A stretch of DNA of 64,000 nt. Source: Brugia malayi. Taxonomy: Eukaryota > Nematoda > Chromadorea > Rhabditida > Onchocercidae. A model generated the notes under the pieces. It was given only the letters and a program-made list of their open reading frames with translations, ran no database searches and was not told the origin of the DNA. Positions 22,201-34,700 of this stretch are shown in pieces. The DNA lies in assembly GCF_000002995.4 (NCBI RefSeq), contig NW_025062475.1:5336187-5400186 (forward strand), written 5' to 3'. Position 1 is the stretch's first letter; every line of letters begins with the position of its first letter. The position numbers were made by a program, and so were the translations under genes.

Positions 22201-25200
22201 GTATGGAGCTTCAACTGGAACATGTCAACTGATTTGATAATTAAACACTGATAGTTAAAATTAACATGTTTACCATTTACACTGGGCACTTGAGCAATAT
22301 TACGACCATCAGCATAAACAAGATAGGAATGTACAGCGGCACGAGACGGTGGTAATGGTTGATTAGTGACCGGTGTCCAGGAAACCAAAAGTGTACCAGG
22401 TTGTGGACCCATTTCAACCTGTACATTAGAAGGTGGATCCGGAAGACCGACTGAAACATCACAGTATGCATATTGGCTGAATTATGAAGGAATGAAATAT
22501 ATCATATCATATCATATATCATATCATACATAGCATGTGATATTACATCATATTATGTTGTATTATACTATATCTTTAAAAATTTTTAGCAATAGCAATA
22601 CAATTGAGAGTACATGTAAGAAGGATCTCAAATTATCCAATAAAATTGATAAAAATCATTGATTATTTAATACTTAGCAAAAATGATAAATTAAACAATT
22701 AATCATTTTATTTTATCTTAATAATAAAATTTGCTTTAATTAATTTTTGTCATCCAAAATATTACTTTACAGAAAACAAAAAGTATTTGAAGAAAAATGA
22801 AAAACTTTTTGGCAGCGTTTTGAAATCGCAGCAACGTTCAACGGGTCGTTGCTCTAAGACAGCTTTCGGATGTTTGGTGCGTACCGAAACACGATAGATT
22901 GTTGAGGGTAAAAGACCGTTTAATTGCACCTAAAAAAAATGAAATAAGGAAAGAAAAAGAGAAATTGATAAATAATCAATAAACAAATATTAATATAATT
23001 TTTTTTAATGATGAAAAAATGTTACGAATTTTTATGCAGATATCATTATTAGGAGGTATCTAATAATTAGATAATAGATAACAGAAAGAATACAGATAAT
23101 CAATTTACTCATGATGAATATTGATATGTTAAAAGTATTAGATTAAATAATCATCAAAGATTTAAATTATATATTAAGTAAAGTACGTTTCTTAATTTCG
23201 CTTTTCTACGATTTATATTAAGTATTATGATGAAAAAAGAAATTTTTTTTTTTGAAAGTTAATATCTTAGATTAACGTTTTACAATAAAAATTTGAAACT
23301 TTTTAAATTTTAACCTGAAAGACAGACGGAGGACACATCCCCACTTTTACTGCATTGAGCAGAATAACATGTTCCGCTTTACTATCACTTGGATACCATG
23401 ATACGCAAGCTGATATTGGTGTTATCGACCAGATACGAACGTGTTGCGGTGCTATTGGTGCATCTTAATTATTTAAAAGATGTACTAAAGACATAATGAA
23501 TTAATGATCTCAATTAATTCCTAATTGTTATTATATCACTGTTCTTTTTCTTTTTTAAATTTCATTGGTTTTTCCTCGAATTTTAAAAATATAAACCTTT
23601 TCCCAAAGAAATAGTACATGCAGCATCTGGACTATGTCCATTCTCGGTTACAGCACGCACTGATAGATTAATTGATTTTGACAAATCAATATCTTCGATT
23701 AACGCTTTACATTTGAAAGATCCTGGTACTACGGCACGAACAATGCTATCAACGCAAATATGATACTGTGATATGGGTGTTAATGAATCATCAGGCGCAG
23801 TCCATGATATCACACAGCTACGACTCATTTTCTTCTCCACTGTTAACTCCTGCGGAAAAGGCACTGAAAATACCAATGAGATCGAACAAAAAAAAAAACA
23901 AAAAGAGAGTAAACAAAAATAATTTAATGTAACCAAATAAAAAAAGTTATACAATCGTAATAAAAATACAATCTATTATAAATGCATTACAATAGATCCT
24001 AATTAATTTTAAATTATTTTTTTGATTACAACTATATCACAATAATCAATGTTTGATTCGTTTAATTTGAAAAAAAAAGGTCTGAATGTTTTATTTGTTG
24101 TTATTATTATTGTTGTCATTATTGTTATTATTTCTATTTTATTTTTGCTTTTTCCCTTTTATTTTTCTTCCTTACTACTTTTCTTTGCTAACGTATTTTC
24201 TATCTTTTAGCACTGCCGAAAATCAATGAATAGCACAAATCCTCCAACGAAATATTTGTAACGCTTTGCCTAACTTTTATCTATTTTGTCTGCTGATATA
24301 TTTTGTCACTTTTAAATCCTTAAGCTTTTGAATAACTTAGCTAGCTAGCTATCTTGCTTATTTGCTTGCCTGCTTAAATAATCATCGTAGACTATATATG
24401 AGCCTTCAACATCCATCAATAAAACTTTTCTTAGTGATGTAGGATATGAACATATGTGTGTATACATATATATATATATATATTTGTTTTTATGTCTGAG
24501 AAATACTTTAAGTAAGCTAATGCCTAAGTCTACGCAAAAGCTAGAGTTAGACTAGACATAGGAAAAGTATTGAATGTAGCCCAAAGGAATTACATTAGCT
24601 TTTCTTCTTTCTTTAAGGCTTTTCTTCCTCCGTTCAAGTTAAATTGAAAAAGCAAACGGTATACATGCATTTTATCCCTTTTCTCTCTTTTATTTTCTTA
24701 TTCCTGTCTCTTGATTTCCTCTTCTCCCCCGCAAAAAAAGTAGTCAATATCATCATTTAACACAACTTGATGACAAATTTATGACAACAAAAAGAAATAT
24801 ATGTATAGTTTTGCTTATTAATCATGCAACGAAATTATCGAACTAATTTTATTGTAATAAGATGAAAATTAGAAAAGATCAATAATAAAATTTTGGAATG
24901 ATAAAGAAAAGAAAAAGGAAAATTTCATTCCCAAAAAAAAAAAAAAAAAAAGAAAAACGCAACTGTTATTGCATATGAAATAAATTTGTATAATTTGTCT
25001 TATAAGTAATGATTAAACAATTTTTTAGTCACAAATTTATATATATAAGTAAAATTTTTAACAATAACAATAAAAAAATATTTTTTCATTTATTTACTAC
25101 AATTTTATAAAATCAGCAAACTATTTTCTAAATTAATAAAATAATTAAAATGAAAAAGAGGGGTCTCTAGCTTAGGTAATTGAAAAGGTTTAATAAAATG

Positions 25201-28200
25201 AAATATTTGAAATTTATCCATTTCATATATTACATTTAGCTTAGAAAAGAGAAAGTGTAGTGTAACATATTATTTAGAATTCAAATTAAAATTGTTAAAT
25301 TGAAATCTTTTCTCCTTCAAAGAAAAATAGAACAACATTTATATTTGTAAATCGAAAATACTACAGCTGCTTAATTCTGGTTTTAAATCATATCTCTTTT
25401 GAACAAATATTACAATGATATGACACAGTAAGATGTGACGGGATACGGTACGGTACAAAATATAGTAATTTGATACGATGCAATGATACGATATACTATG
25501 ATGATACGGTAAGGCATAATACTTCAGTACAATGCGACTAATAGAGTGAGTTGCTCGAAGGAGTTAACTGTGATATTTACTCCTCTATACAAAAATTTGT
25601 TTACTCCCTTGCTACTATATTTTTCATTTGTGTCGCAGAAAAAAACAATTTTCTTCCCTGAATAGACAAACTGCATTTAACAAACTGTAAAATTTCAAAA
25701 AATTCATGCACAAAAAAAGGGACTATTTAATGAAGGCTGACTAAACTGATTAATATTGGAATAATTTTGAGAATCAAAAAAGAAAATCAGTTTTATATTC
25801 ATATATTACATTTTGAACAATATGAAACTTAATCGTAATTGAATAATTTTAAATTGGATAAGAAATATAATGTGGGAGATTGTTATTTTCTATATGAAAG
25901 GAAAAACATTATACTGAATTCTAAATAGTTAAAAAATGGGAATAATTATAAAATCTTACAGAAGACTACAGAAAAAGAGTATTTTCATCGGTTTGAACCA
26001 ATAAAATACGAAATTGTAAGCGCTATTTCTGTTTCCAAACATGTTATATACTTAAATAATAAATAACAGTTTTTTTCTTGAAATGTCTTTAATAAATCAA
26101 AAAAGGAAAAAAGAAAACTTTAAAACTTATTTCTAGTCATCATTGTATTGTAATAACTTTTAAATAATACAATGATTATAATATAGTACATTGTACTGAT
26201 ATTCAAATTTCCTAGTAGATTGCGCACTACATGATTATATTTGCATGATTATATTTGATTTAAATTATCTATTAACTGGGTAATCTGCTAGGAATTTCGA
26301 AAAATAAGTTATCATGCATATACAATGCTGTATATATCATACGATTATGTAAATAGATAACAATGGTTGCAGCATTATTCTTTATGATTGTAATGAACTA
26401 ACAATATAAATGAGAATACTAATATTTGGAAAAGCATAAATTAAGTAACTATAATTGCAGGGGAAATTTTTTGAATAGTAAAATTAATTAATGAAGAAAC
26501 CAAAATTGAATGAGTCTTCTTCAATATAAATCCAAAAACTATTCAATTCTTAGTTTTTTTACATGATTTAAAATTTTATCTTATGATGTTAATCTGTCCA
26601 AAAAATACTTAGTTTAATATTAGCAATACCTTGCATAATTATTGGTAATTAAACAGGAATTTGTAAGATTATTCCACTGGGAAGTTGCATAGTTTTGCAA
26701 AAACTTACTTAACATAAGTTAATTTTATTTAAAAAACTTGTCATTTCTTGAAAAAGTATAGTAAAAAAAAGTGAATTTCTCTTCATATAAATGGAAAATG
26801 ATAATAATAGAGAAAGAGAGAGGAAGGGAGAGTAAGAGAGAGAATAAATTGGAAATTTTACAGTACACTAAATAAATGTAATAAAAGCAACATGAAAAGA
26901 GAAAAAATATGGAAATAATCAGAATAAAATATAAAATAAAATTTTGAAAGAGTTTTTTTTTTTGAAACAAAAAACAAGATTATTTGATTAAAACTATTTA
27001 TTATATCTTTGTCATCAATGTAATGATAATCAAGTTTATCAAATTTTTTACTAATTTTATCAAGCCATAATAGTAAAGCAAATTTATTTAATGATTAATT
27101 AGGCACAATTGAGCATAAGCATATACAATTGCTTATCATTTATAATTTATGGATTCTCGTTTTTATTCGAACAATAATAGATATAAAAAATGATTACATT
27201 AGATTATTTGACCACAATAGCTTAAATTTTAATTTTAATTGATAATAAAATTACAATATAAATTGCATATTTTGTTCATAGATACCAATTGTTAATTAAA
27301 AAATAATAAAAAAGCAAAAAATATTCCTAAATTTCATAACCGAAAAAATAAAATAAGGGCTATAACTGGAAGATAAGAATGTATTAGCAAAATGCGAAAT
27401 ATTGTTGAAATTAAAAAAAATGACGTAAATTTCCAGCCAATTAACAGATAAATTTGAATCAAATTAATAAGTTAATATATATTTTTAAATATAAGCTGTA
27501 AATGTAAATCTGTTTAAAAAAAAACGGTTGGCAAACTATAAATTGATTAATTAATTAAGATAAAAAATATATCATTATTGATAATATTATGATAATATTG
27601 ACATTCACATAGAGATTATATATGTAAATTGAATTTTTTTAATTAAATGTATAAAAAAAGATTACCACGTGGATTATCGGTAATTTTCACTTCCTGCACT
27701 GTAACTTTAGCGATATCAACGGGAGGATAAGGACAAACAGAATCAGGCAGTGGTGGCGCTATTGTTGTTGCTGATTGCGCAGTTGCAGAAATACCTGCTG
27801 CTCCAGGATGAGCTGATGAGGTGGAGAAATCATGCTGAATTTGTGTCAGATGTGGAGGTACAGTCAATGGGAATGATGGTGATCGAACACGGGAAGTGTT
27901 AAGCAGTAGTTGTTGGTTTGGGATACGTTCCACGTAATTTGATGGTACTAAACCTGTTTGACCATCTAATGTTTCACCATGATAAAATTGATCCTCATCC
28001 ATTTCACCGTGTACCAATATATACTCTCCGGCCTAAAATTTCTTGTTATCATTTGGATAGATAAAAATAAAAACAGAAAAGAAAAAAAAAACTTTTTTTA
28101 AAGTAAATAGAAATAATAGTCATACTATATTTATTTATTAAAAAAAATTTTTTTTTCTTATAAAAATTCATCAATCTTTCTTTTTTTCTTTGTTTATAAT

Positions 28201-30023
28201 AATGTTGTTCAAAAAGTACTGTTAACTTAATTATGAATGATAAATGATAGGATTTGACATAGAAAAAAGAAGACTGATCTTATTAATTTCAATAAAAAAA
28301 TACTGCTAAAAAAAAAAAAAAAAGAGAACTCATGGATAAAAGATTAACTGTAACAGAAATTAGTAAAGTGATTATTCAAGGATATTAAAAATTATACGGG
28401 ATATGTTATTGAATGGAAACAGAAAAGTCTAAGAATCGATTAATTAAACTGATAAAGGAAATAGCAATAATAAAATATACATTCATTATAGCATGACAAA
28501 TATCGAATAAAGATAATAGTAAGTTAAGTTTTTGAATTTAATTTTCTATTTCAGTCCTAACAGTTTTTCAATAACCAAAGTAGTAGACTAGCATTAAAGG
28601 TTGAATTCATTACTTTGATTAAATAAATTATTTAGATATAAAGTCATTTATATGTTAAACATAATATACATTTGTATACTTGTGTCACATCTCTTAGCAT
28701 TATTACGCATAAATATATCGATAGTATCCTTAAGTAATTAATTATGACTCACTTATAATAATACGAATATTTCACTCTTTCTATACTTATTTCATTTTTT
28801 TCTTTTGATAGGATAATAGCAAATATAAGAAGAGAATTATGAAAGAAATTCAGATATTTTTAGTTGAGCTTTTAAAGTATCAACAAGAAGAAAAAATTTG
28901 TCCCATCCAGAAAATACAACAGAATTATTATTTTTTTTTTTTTTAAATGGAAGATTTTACGATTTATGTCAACTAATCCTTTCGTTCTTTTTAGATTTTA
29001 ACAAATGACATTGGTTGTTGCACTTTTAAGATTTTTTGATCCGAAATATAACTCAAACAAGCTATTTTCTTTTCCTTACATTTTTGGTTATGTGGTTTTT
29101 AAATTTTGAAATATAACATTTTATTAGCTGCATTTTTCTTCTCTAAGCAAAAGAATTTTCTTTAAGATAATTAGTAATCAATAAAGTAACATTGCCGTTG
29201 TTAGTTTAATTTAATGATAATTGAATGACAATGATTTAAAAAAGAACATTATTAAATTTTGATGATTAATTTCAAAAATTAGAGAAGTTACATGTGCTAT
29301 GAACAATAAATAAGAATAAAAGCTTTACGTTATATATTTTGAAATATACTTTTCTTCTTATTAGAAAAAAAATTGCTTCATTTTAAAGCAATAAGCATGA
29401 AAAACACTATTAAGAAACGGAAATTAATATTACGGTATAATTAACTGACAAATAACAATTACTTTACTACATATTACTATTATAATGAATAGATGAAAGT
29501 CTGTTTCATAAATATTTGCAATTATCTGCCTTCATTTTTCTTTCACTCTACAACATTTAATCATTAATCAACCACTCTATTGAAGTATAAATAGCAAGGA
29601 AGTAAGGCTAAATTATTTATCGAACAATTAACATACTTGAAGTGGTAATTCGAATTGCGGATTCTCATTCGGTGAATCACGTATTGGAATATATTGAAAT
29701 AAGGCGCGAAACAAACGCGCACTAGGTTTTTGACGTAATGCTAATAATAAAACATCAGATATACTGGAATATGACTTGGTTGCTGCAGTTGAAAAAGGCT
29801 GTTGTTGTTGTTGTTGAGAATGATGTTGATGATATTGATGAGTGTGATAAATGACAGATGTTGTTGATTTTTCACCGATATTTTGGTAAGAATTAGATGA
29901 ATTTTGCACCGTAGTTAATAATGATGATGAAGCAGTGGAATGTTGTTGTTGTTGTTGTTGCTGATGATGATGATGTGAATGCGGTATTGTATCAGAACCG
30001 CTAGCTGTATATGCTAATGGCAT
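7754..30023 (-). CDS. rimb-1: RIM-binding protein (presynaptic active-zone scaffold)
   Basis: RIM-BPs couple calcium channels to RIM and release machinery at presynaptic active zones through SH3 domains. Exons 5'->3': 30023-29637, 28032-27666, 23863-23597, 23463-23315, 22929-22806, 22450-22274, 16082-15859, 15033-14739, 13887-13748, 12578-12415, 11282-11103, 10801-10705, 10568-10336, 10231-9986, 9898-9626, 9424-9200, 8853-8757, 8532-8254, 7957-7754. Phases all join, giving 1375 aa. Order: His/Gln-rich start; SH3-I (about 102-166, ending [11 protein letters not shown]); three fibronectin-III domains (about 232-525); Thr/Ala-rich linker; SH3-II (about 825-890, GLVPSNMV); Arg/Asp/Glu/Tyr-rich linker (about 940-1180); SH3-III (about 1187-1250, GLVPSNFL); poly-His/Gln; basic Ser/Lys/Thr tail. 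This SH3-FN3x3-SH3-SH3 order defines the family. The ATG at 30023 is the first after an in-frame stop, but an acceptor-like CCATTAG sits just inside it. Vertebrate proteins have a longer N-terminus, so upstream exons may be missing. Confidence 0.88.
12165..12355. repeat. imperfect AAT/AAC/AGT trinucleotide microsatellite in a rimb-1 intron
   Basis: About 190 bp is almost entirely AATAATAAT with AAC, AGT and ATG interruptions. It lies in the intron between the exons ending at 12415 and starting at 11282. It is simple sequence with no coding signal. Confidence 0.85.
14129..14155 (-). other. candidate 27-nt cassette exon of rimb-1
   Basis: On the minus strand a TTTTCAG acceptor (14156-14158) is followed by 27 nt in the one open frame and a GTCTCG donor. 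It is phase 1/phase 1, so it can be included or skipped between exons 15033-14739 and 13887-13748 without a frame change. Inclusion adds nine residues (NKILIRYSG) in the low-complexity linker before SH3-II. A second in-frame donor at 14055-14056 would make it 99 nt with an acidic Ser/Asp tail. The skipped form ([11 protein letters not shown]) is also open, so this is a possibility only. Confidence 0.3.
14269..14456. repeat. degenerate ~32-bp tandem repeat in a rimb-1 intron
   Basis: About six diverged units begin with AAGGTCAGAC, AAGGTGAGAA, AAGGCCAGAT and AAGGTGAGAT and end in forms of AAATTAGT. The first four are spaced about 32 bp apart; the last two are more decayed. It is an old minisatellite. 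Confidence 0.7.
16083..22273. other. 6.2-kb intron of rimb-1
   Basis: This intron splits the third FN3 domain (donor GTAAAC at 22268-22273, acceptor TTTAG at 16083-16087, phase 1). It is about 80% A+T with long poly-A/T runs (for example 17350-17370, 18900-18919, 19260-19287), an ATT/ATC microsatellite at 20325-20420 and pyrimidine tracts near 19960-20000. I see no nested gene on either strand. Confidence 0.7.
20325..20420. repeat. ATT/ATC trinucleotide microsatellite
   Basis: TTATTATTA with ATC and GTT interruptions over about 95 bp inside the 6.2-kb rimb-1 intron. It generates Ile-rich and Asn-rich pseudo-reading frames. Confidence 0.85.
22490..22570. repeat. ATCAT-type pentamer-rich repeat in a rimb-1 intron
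   Basis: Repeated ATATCAT/ATCATATC blocks decay into ATTATGTTGTATTATACTAT. It is simple-sequence DNA just upstream (minus sense) of the exon at 22450-22274. Confidence 0.7.
25420..25530. repeat. degenerate GATACG(GTAC) short tandem array
   Basis: Repeated variants of GATACGGTAC, GATACGATGC and GATACGATAT occur about every 10-20 bp across roughly 110 bp of intron. CG is rare in the surrounding AT-rich DNA, which makes the cluster stand out. Confidence 0.65.
26205..26297. repeat. 93-bp inverted repeat with an internal perfect 14-bp tandem duplication
   Basis: The left arm AAATTTCCTAGTAGATT (26205-26221) pairs with the right arm AATCTGCTAGGAATTT (26282-26297) apart from one mismatch and one indel. 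The 60-bp interior carries CATGATTATATTTG twice in tandem (26230-26243 and 26244-26257). Confidence 0.7.
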
Positions 30024-30823
30024 AATGCATTGATAACAATTCCATTAATTGATAATACATAATAATTAAATTTCAAAAAAAGAAAGAATGAAAAAGTACC
30101 AAAATAAACTTGATAATTAATCCTAGGAATAAATTCGAAAATAATTAGAAGGACAGATGGAATTGTGAAAATAATCGTGAATTCCTGATATCTTTCAACA
30201 TACCATAATAATAATAATATTAAGAATGATAATAATATTAATAATAATAATAAGCGATTAAAATTCTTATGTTGTTCTTGCACTGAAATAATTTACAGAT
30301 ATTATAAGTAAAATGTAGGAAAAAGACCCGAATAATGATTCATAATAAAATAAATTGGCATTAAATTTCAATTTTATTTTTATATTTCCATATTTACTAA
30401 AACGAAAAAATAAAGACATAAAACAAATAACATAAAAAACTATCTATCATCAATCAGCAGAGCTACTTTCCAAAAAAAAAGAAAAAAAGAAAGAAAAAAG
30501 AAAGAAATAGCTTAGTTTGAATAAAACGTTTAAAAAAAGAATGAAGTTCAATATTATGTAGAATGATAAAATTTTATAACCATAAATATTTCATTTATTG
30601 TTAATTAATCATAAATATTGAAATATAATACAAAAATACTTTTCTCGTAAAATATATGAAATGTTTGAAATATATAAGTAAGCTATATGAAACGAATAAT
30701 GAATGAATTCGTTTTGCCCTGTTTAGCCTATACATATACTTATGAAAGTAGTAGAGTATATTGTCGAGCAATAAGCAGTAGTAGCAAAGCAGATTGCGCT
30801 AATTTATGCTTAAGAATATATGC

Positions 30824-30905
30824 ATGTTTGCATGTATGCATGCATGTGTGTGTGTGTATGTATATATATATATATGTATGTTGTATGCATGTATGTGTAT
30901 GTGTA
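30824..30905. repeat. TG/TATG/ATGC microsatellite
   Basis: Alternating purine-pyrimidine tract of ATGCATGCATG, TGTGTGTGTG, TATATATATA and ATGTATG blocks, about 80 bp long. It is the type of sequence that can form Z-DNA and is usually polymorphic. Confidence 0.85.
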
Positions 30906-33752
30906 AATATTAAATTAATGCTTAAGCAATATTTAAAAGAACAATCAGAATTTGAGTAGCATTTATTCATCGTTCTGTTTTTCTTCAACTTTTTCCCTCT
31001 CTTCTAACTTCTCTTCCATTCTTTTCTTATTCTATTCCATGAGGCCTATGTTATTGATGTAAAAATTGAGACAAATAGTATAGAAGAGAGTGAGGATGAT
31101 GATAAAATAGCTAAGCTAGTAATAAGTCTAGCTTTAGCTTTTTTTTTTATAATTAAGTTTCTATCTTTGAGAAAGGCATAGCAAAGCAATGAAAAAAAAA
31201 AAAAAAAAAAAAAGGAGAAAAAGAAGAAGTGAAATTGAATGTTTTAGAAGAATAGAAAGGAAGAAAAAGGATGATAAACAAGCATAAATATAAAAGCCTT
31301 AGGCTTAGCAAATATAAACTAAAGTCTTACAAATCTTTTTCATTTTTTTCTTTTTCTCTCTCTCTCTCCCTTTCTCTCTCTTGTTCCCATTTCCTTATTC
31401 TTCATCATTTTAAGAGTTGATGGAACTTTTTTTTTCCTTCATATAATATCTCAGAGAAGCTTCCGTGTTTAGTAAATCGATTTTCTTCCAAATTGTCTCC
31501 TCCCCCGCCACCTAGATCCTGAGAGAATTTTTAGCGATGGATAGTGATGATGAAAGAGGAGGAAGAAGATGAGAAAAGAGAGACAAAGACGCCAAAATCT
31601 TTAATCTTGTTAGTTTGGTGATGATGCATCTTCGATTTATCTTCAAATGAATCTTCTCAAACAAATTACATCAAATATTAAAACAAAAAAGGATGAAAGA
31701 AAGAAAAGGAAATGGGATGATTTTTGAATAAATGTAACATTTGATAAATTAATCATTTGCAAAATTTCTAATGACAAAATTTTATGTCTTAATGAATTAA
31801 TTGAAATTCAAAAGTTAACTAGTCTTTTTTTCTTCCTTCTTTTTGTCCTTATTTCCTATCATTAAAAAAATATTAAGCAAAAGAAAAAATAATAATCACA
31901 AAAATAAAAGAATCCCTTTTCATCCTTCTCTCACTCTTTCCTTCTCCTTCTTTCCCTCTCTCTCTCTTCCCAGTATTTTTCGTTATTTTTTCAGAAAAGA
32001 AAAAGTAGTGATTAAGTATATGTTCACTATTTAAAAAAAAGACAAGTTATTGTATGAGTTTAAATTACATATCAAATATATTATACTTCTAATTCTTTTG
32101 CTGTAAAATAGATTTAGGCTTAAAAAAAAAAATAAACCGAAAAAGTTGACCAATTCAAGCATATATAATTGTTTCATAATCGACTCACTTTTTTATTTTT
32201 TTCTTTTTTTGCTTCAGTTGGATTATTTCATCTTGGTAGCACAATTTATTTATTAGCGAATTTCCGGAAGTGACCGGAATAAATTAATCGTTTTGCATTC
32301 TTTCCTTTTCATTTCTTCCGGCGACATATATTTTTCATTCTTCATTTAATTTATTTCTGCTAGTGATATATTCAGTAAGAAATGAGAAAAAAAACCAAAA
32401 AAAAAAAAAAAACAGAGATGCTAATGATTCAATTATGATTCCAAAATGATTTACCAATCAAACATTACAAATAAGTAACTGAATTATTCATATGAATGAA
32501 AATCATTAGTTTACGTTGAGTTGAATGTCTAAAATTATTATCATTAAATGATGACAGATCATTTTATCACTATAAATTAGTAATTAATATTCAGCAAATT
32601 TCATCATTTTTCTCTCTTTTTTCTCCTAAATTTCGATAAATTACATTTAAACTGTTCAGACTTTTTTTTTTCTTTACACAAATTATTTAGCACAAATTAT
32701 TTTGATTATAAGAACAAGTTTAAATTTGTCAAGTTTATATTTTCTAATCCTTATATTTCTTTAAAAAAAAAACTTTATATTAAAAAAAACTCTCTCAGTT
32801 TTCATTAAAAAAAAAAAAAGGAGAACAATTTTAGCAAATAATTCTTATTATATACACATCAATCATCGATAATTGATATATGAATCAGACGGAAAACTTT
32901 AGGGACGCACGTTGAGCAGTATAAAGAAAAGTTAATTTTTAAAAAAAAAATTATAAAAATTTTTCACATTGTTGTAACTTATTTGTTGTGCTAATCTATT
33001 TGTCTTTTTTTATAGAAACTATAAAAAAAGTGCAAGTCGAATTTAAAAAAAATGGAACAATTTTCAATAACCGAAAAACTATGTAGATTTGTATTCACAA
33101 AAAAAAAAGAAAAAATTTGATTTAAACTTGTAAATAAAAAGTTGAGCTTTTCTTAGAATCACATGAAATTTTTGGATGTAAGATCCAAAATCTCTTCGTT
33201 TGAGCAATATCACAATCTGAAATTTCAAGATTATGTTTTTGCACATTTGCATTACTGAAATATAGATTTGAACACTTTTAAAAACTTCCAAATGCTACTA
33301 CGCTTTTTTTTTTGATAAAAGCTTTATTGAAGAAAATTCTTTTTTCAAAGTTTCTTTTGCTACTTCCTCAGAAACCTTATGAGACGTCGCTTCGTCGAAA
33401 TTTTGTGATTGTTAATTTTCTGTCACACCGAGGAACTGTTGTCACTATAACATAATGATTATGAAATCAATAATATTATGAACAATACATTATAATTATA
33501 TCAGTTTATTAGTATCATTTTCATACATTCCCAAATTTGGACTGTTAATGCCGTATGCAACTGACTGCTTAATGAAAGTAAATACTGAATTACATTAAAT
33601 AAAGTAATATTACTATATCGGAAGAAAATTTTGAAACACGAAGCATAATTACTCAAAAACTAATTAAACAAACAATTTGAGAATTTAATTGAACTGAGCA
33701 AATGTTCGCCGACAATTTTCTAATAATTGTTCCAATTTTTTTTTCGCGAAAG

Positions 33753-33869
33753 AACATGAAAATTGTTTGGAACAGTTGAAATTGCTTGGATTAATTGAAG
33801 TTGTTCGGATTAGTTGAAATAGCTCGAATCATTTGAAATTTCTCGATCATTTGAAATTTTCTCGATCAA
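33753..33869. repeat. degenerate 19-bp tandem repeat
   Basis: Five to six units of the form TTGAAATTGCTCGGATTAG follow one another at 18-19-bp spacing (starts near 33776, 33795, 33814, 33833 and 33851), varying in the CTCGAT/CTTGGA core. Confidence 0.8.
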
Positions 33870-34630
33870 AATTCTTTTCACACCTTTTGTCATTAATGAA
33901 TGATAATTTCGTTTCAAACTTCTCCAATTAATTATTAAATCAATTATATTTCATGAAAAAATAATTCTGTCTAAAATTTTGCTCAGTTATCTATTAAATT
34001 GAAAAATTTTATATTATAACTAAGTATGATCATATTTACATATCTGTAATTGATCTTCCACGTCAAAAAAGAATAAGTCATTGTTGTCATGCTTATTAAT
34101 TTATGCAAGTTTTAATTATTTATTCGATTTATTTAGTTATAAAATGTCTATTTATTGCCAAATTGTCAAGTTAACCAAAAAAAAAAAAAAAAAGGTTTAT
34201 GCTTCTTTAAAAAGAATACTCTAATAATCCTTGTAGATTATCATAGAATTATTGATTTTTTCTTTCAAAATTCGATGTTTTATTTTTTGTTTCATTCATT
34301 TTTTGCAATTTTATGAAATTTGTCCAATTATTTTTTAAGAAATATTAAACCCTAAACAAAAAAAAAAACAAAAACAAAATAAATAGCAAAAAAGACAACA
34401 TTTTCAACATCTTTTAAAAACTTCAAATAATTTCCTAAAAAATTTTATTTTTTGTTTCTTTTATTTTTTTTTTTTTTTTTGGAAAATTTTTTTTAATGAT
34501 AAAAATATATAATTTAATCCATATTACATATGTTCAAAATTAATAAATGACAACTGGAAAAGTGAAGTAATTGCTAAATAATTAGCTCTAAATAACATTT
34601 CAGTTATTCATTTCCTAATTCATATGTGAT

Positions 34631-34655
34631 AGATGCATGTAAATATATGCATACA

Positions 34656-34688
<33 letters not shown>

Positions 34689-34700
34689 ATTTATGTACTT
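34631..34700. repeat. second TG/TATG microsatellite
   Basis: ATGCATGTAAATATATGCATACA is followed by eight to nine TG dinucleotides and a TATG tetranucleotide run. Its composition resembles the tract at 30824-30905, about 3.8 kb away. Confidence 0.85.

Larger units (their letters stand above)
23864..27665. other. 3.8-kb intron of rimb-1
   Basis: Phase-1 intron before the first FN3 core exon (donor GTAATC at 27660-27665, acceptor TTTTCAG ending at 23864). It holds a degenerate GATACG-type array near 25420-25530 and a 16-bp inverted repeat at 26205-26297. No coding sequence was seen. Confidence 0.65.

Noticed and set aside
30014..30283. Minus-strand frame starting QEQHKNFNR after a TTTCAG acceptor upstream of rimb-1
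   Set aside because: It runs into a poly-Leu microsatellite translation, and no donor joins it in phase to the exon at 30023.
30687..30988. Overlapping Cys/Val and Thr/His frames
   Set aside because: They arise from the TG/TATG microsatellite and low-complexity flanks; no conserved motif.
31289..31310. TTAGGC, the nematode telomere repeat unit
   Set aside because: Single isolated copy; no tandem array, so chance.
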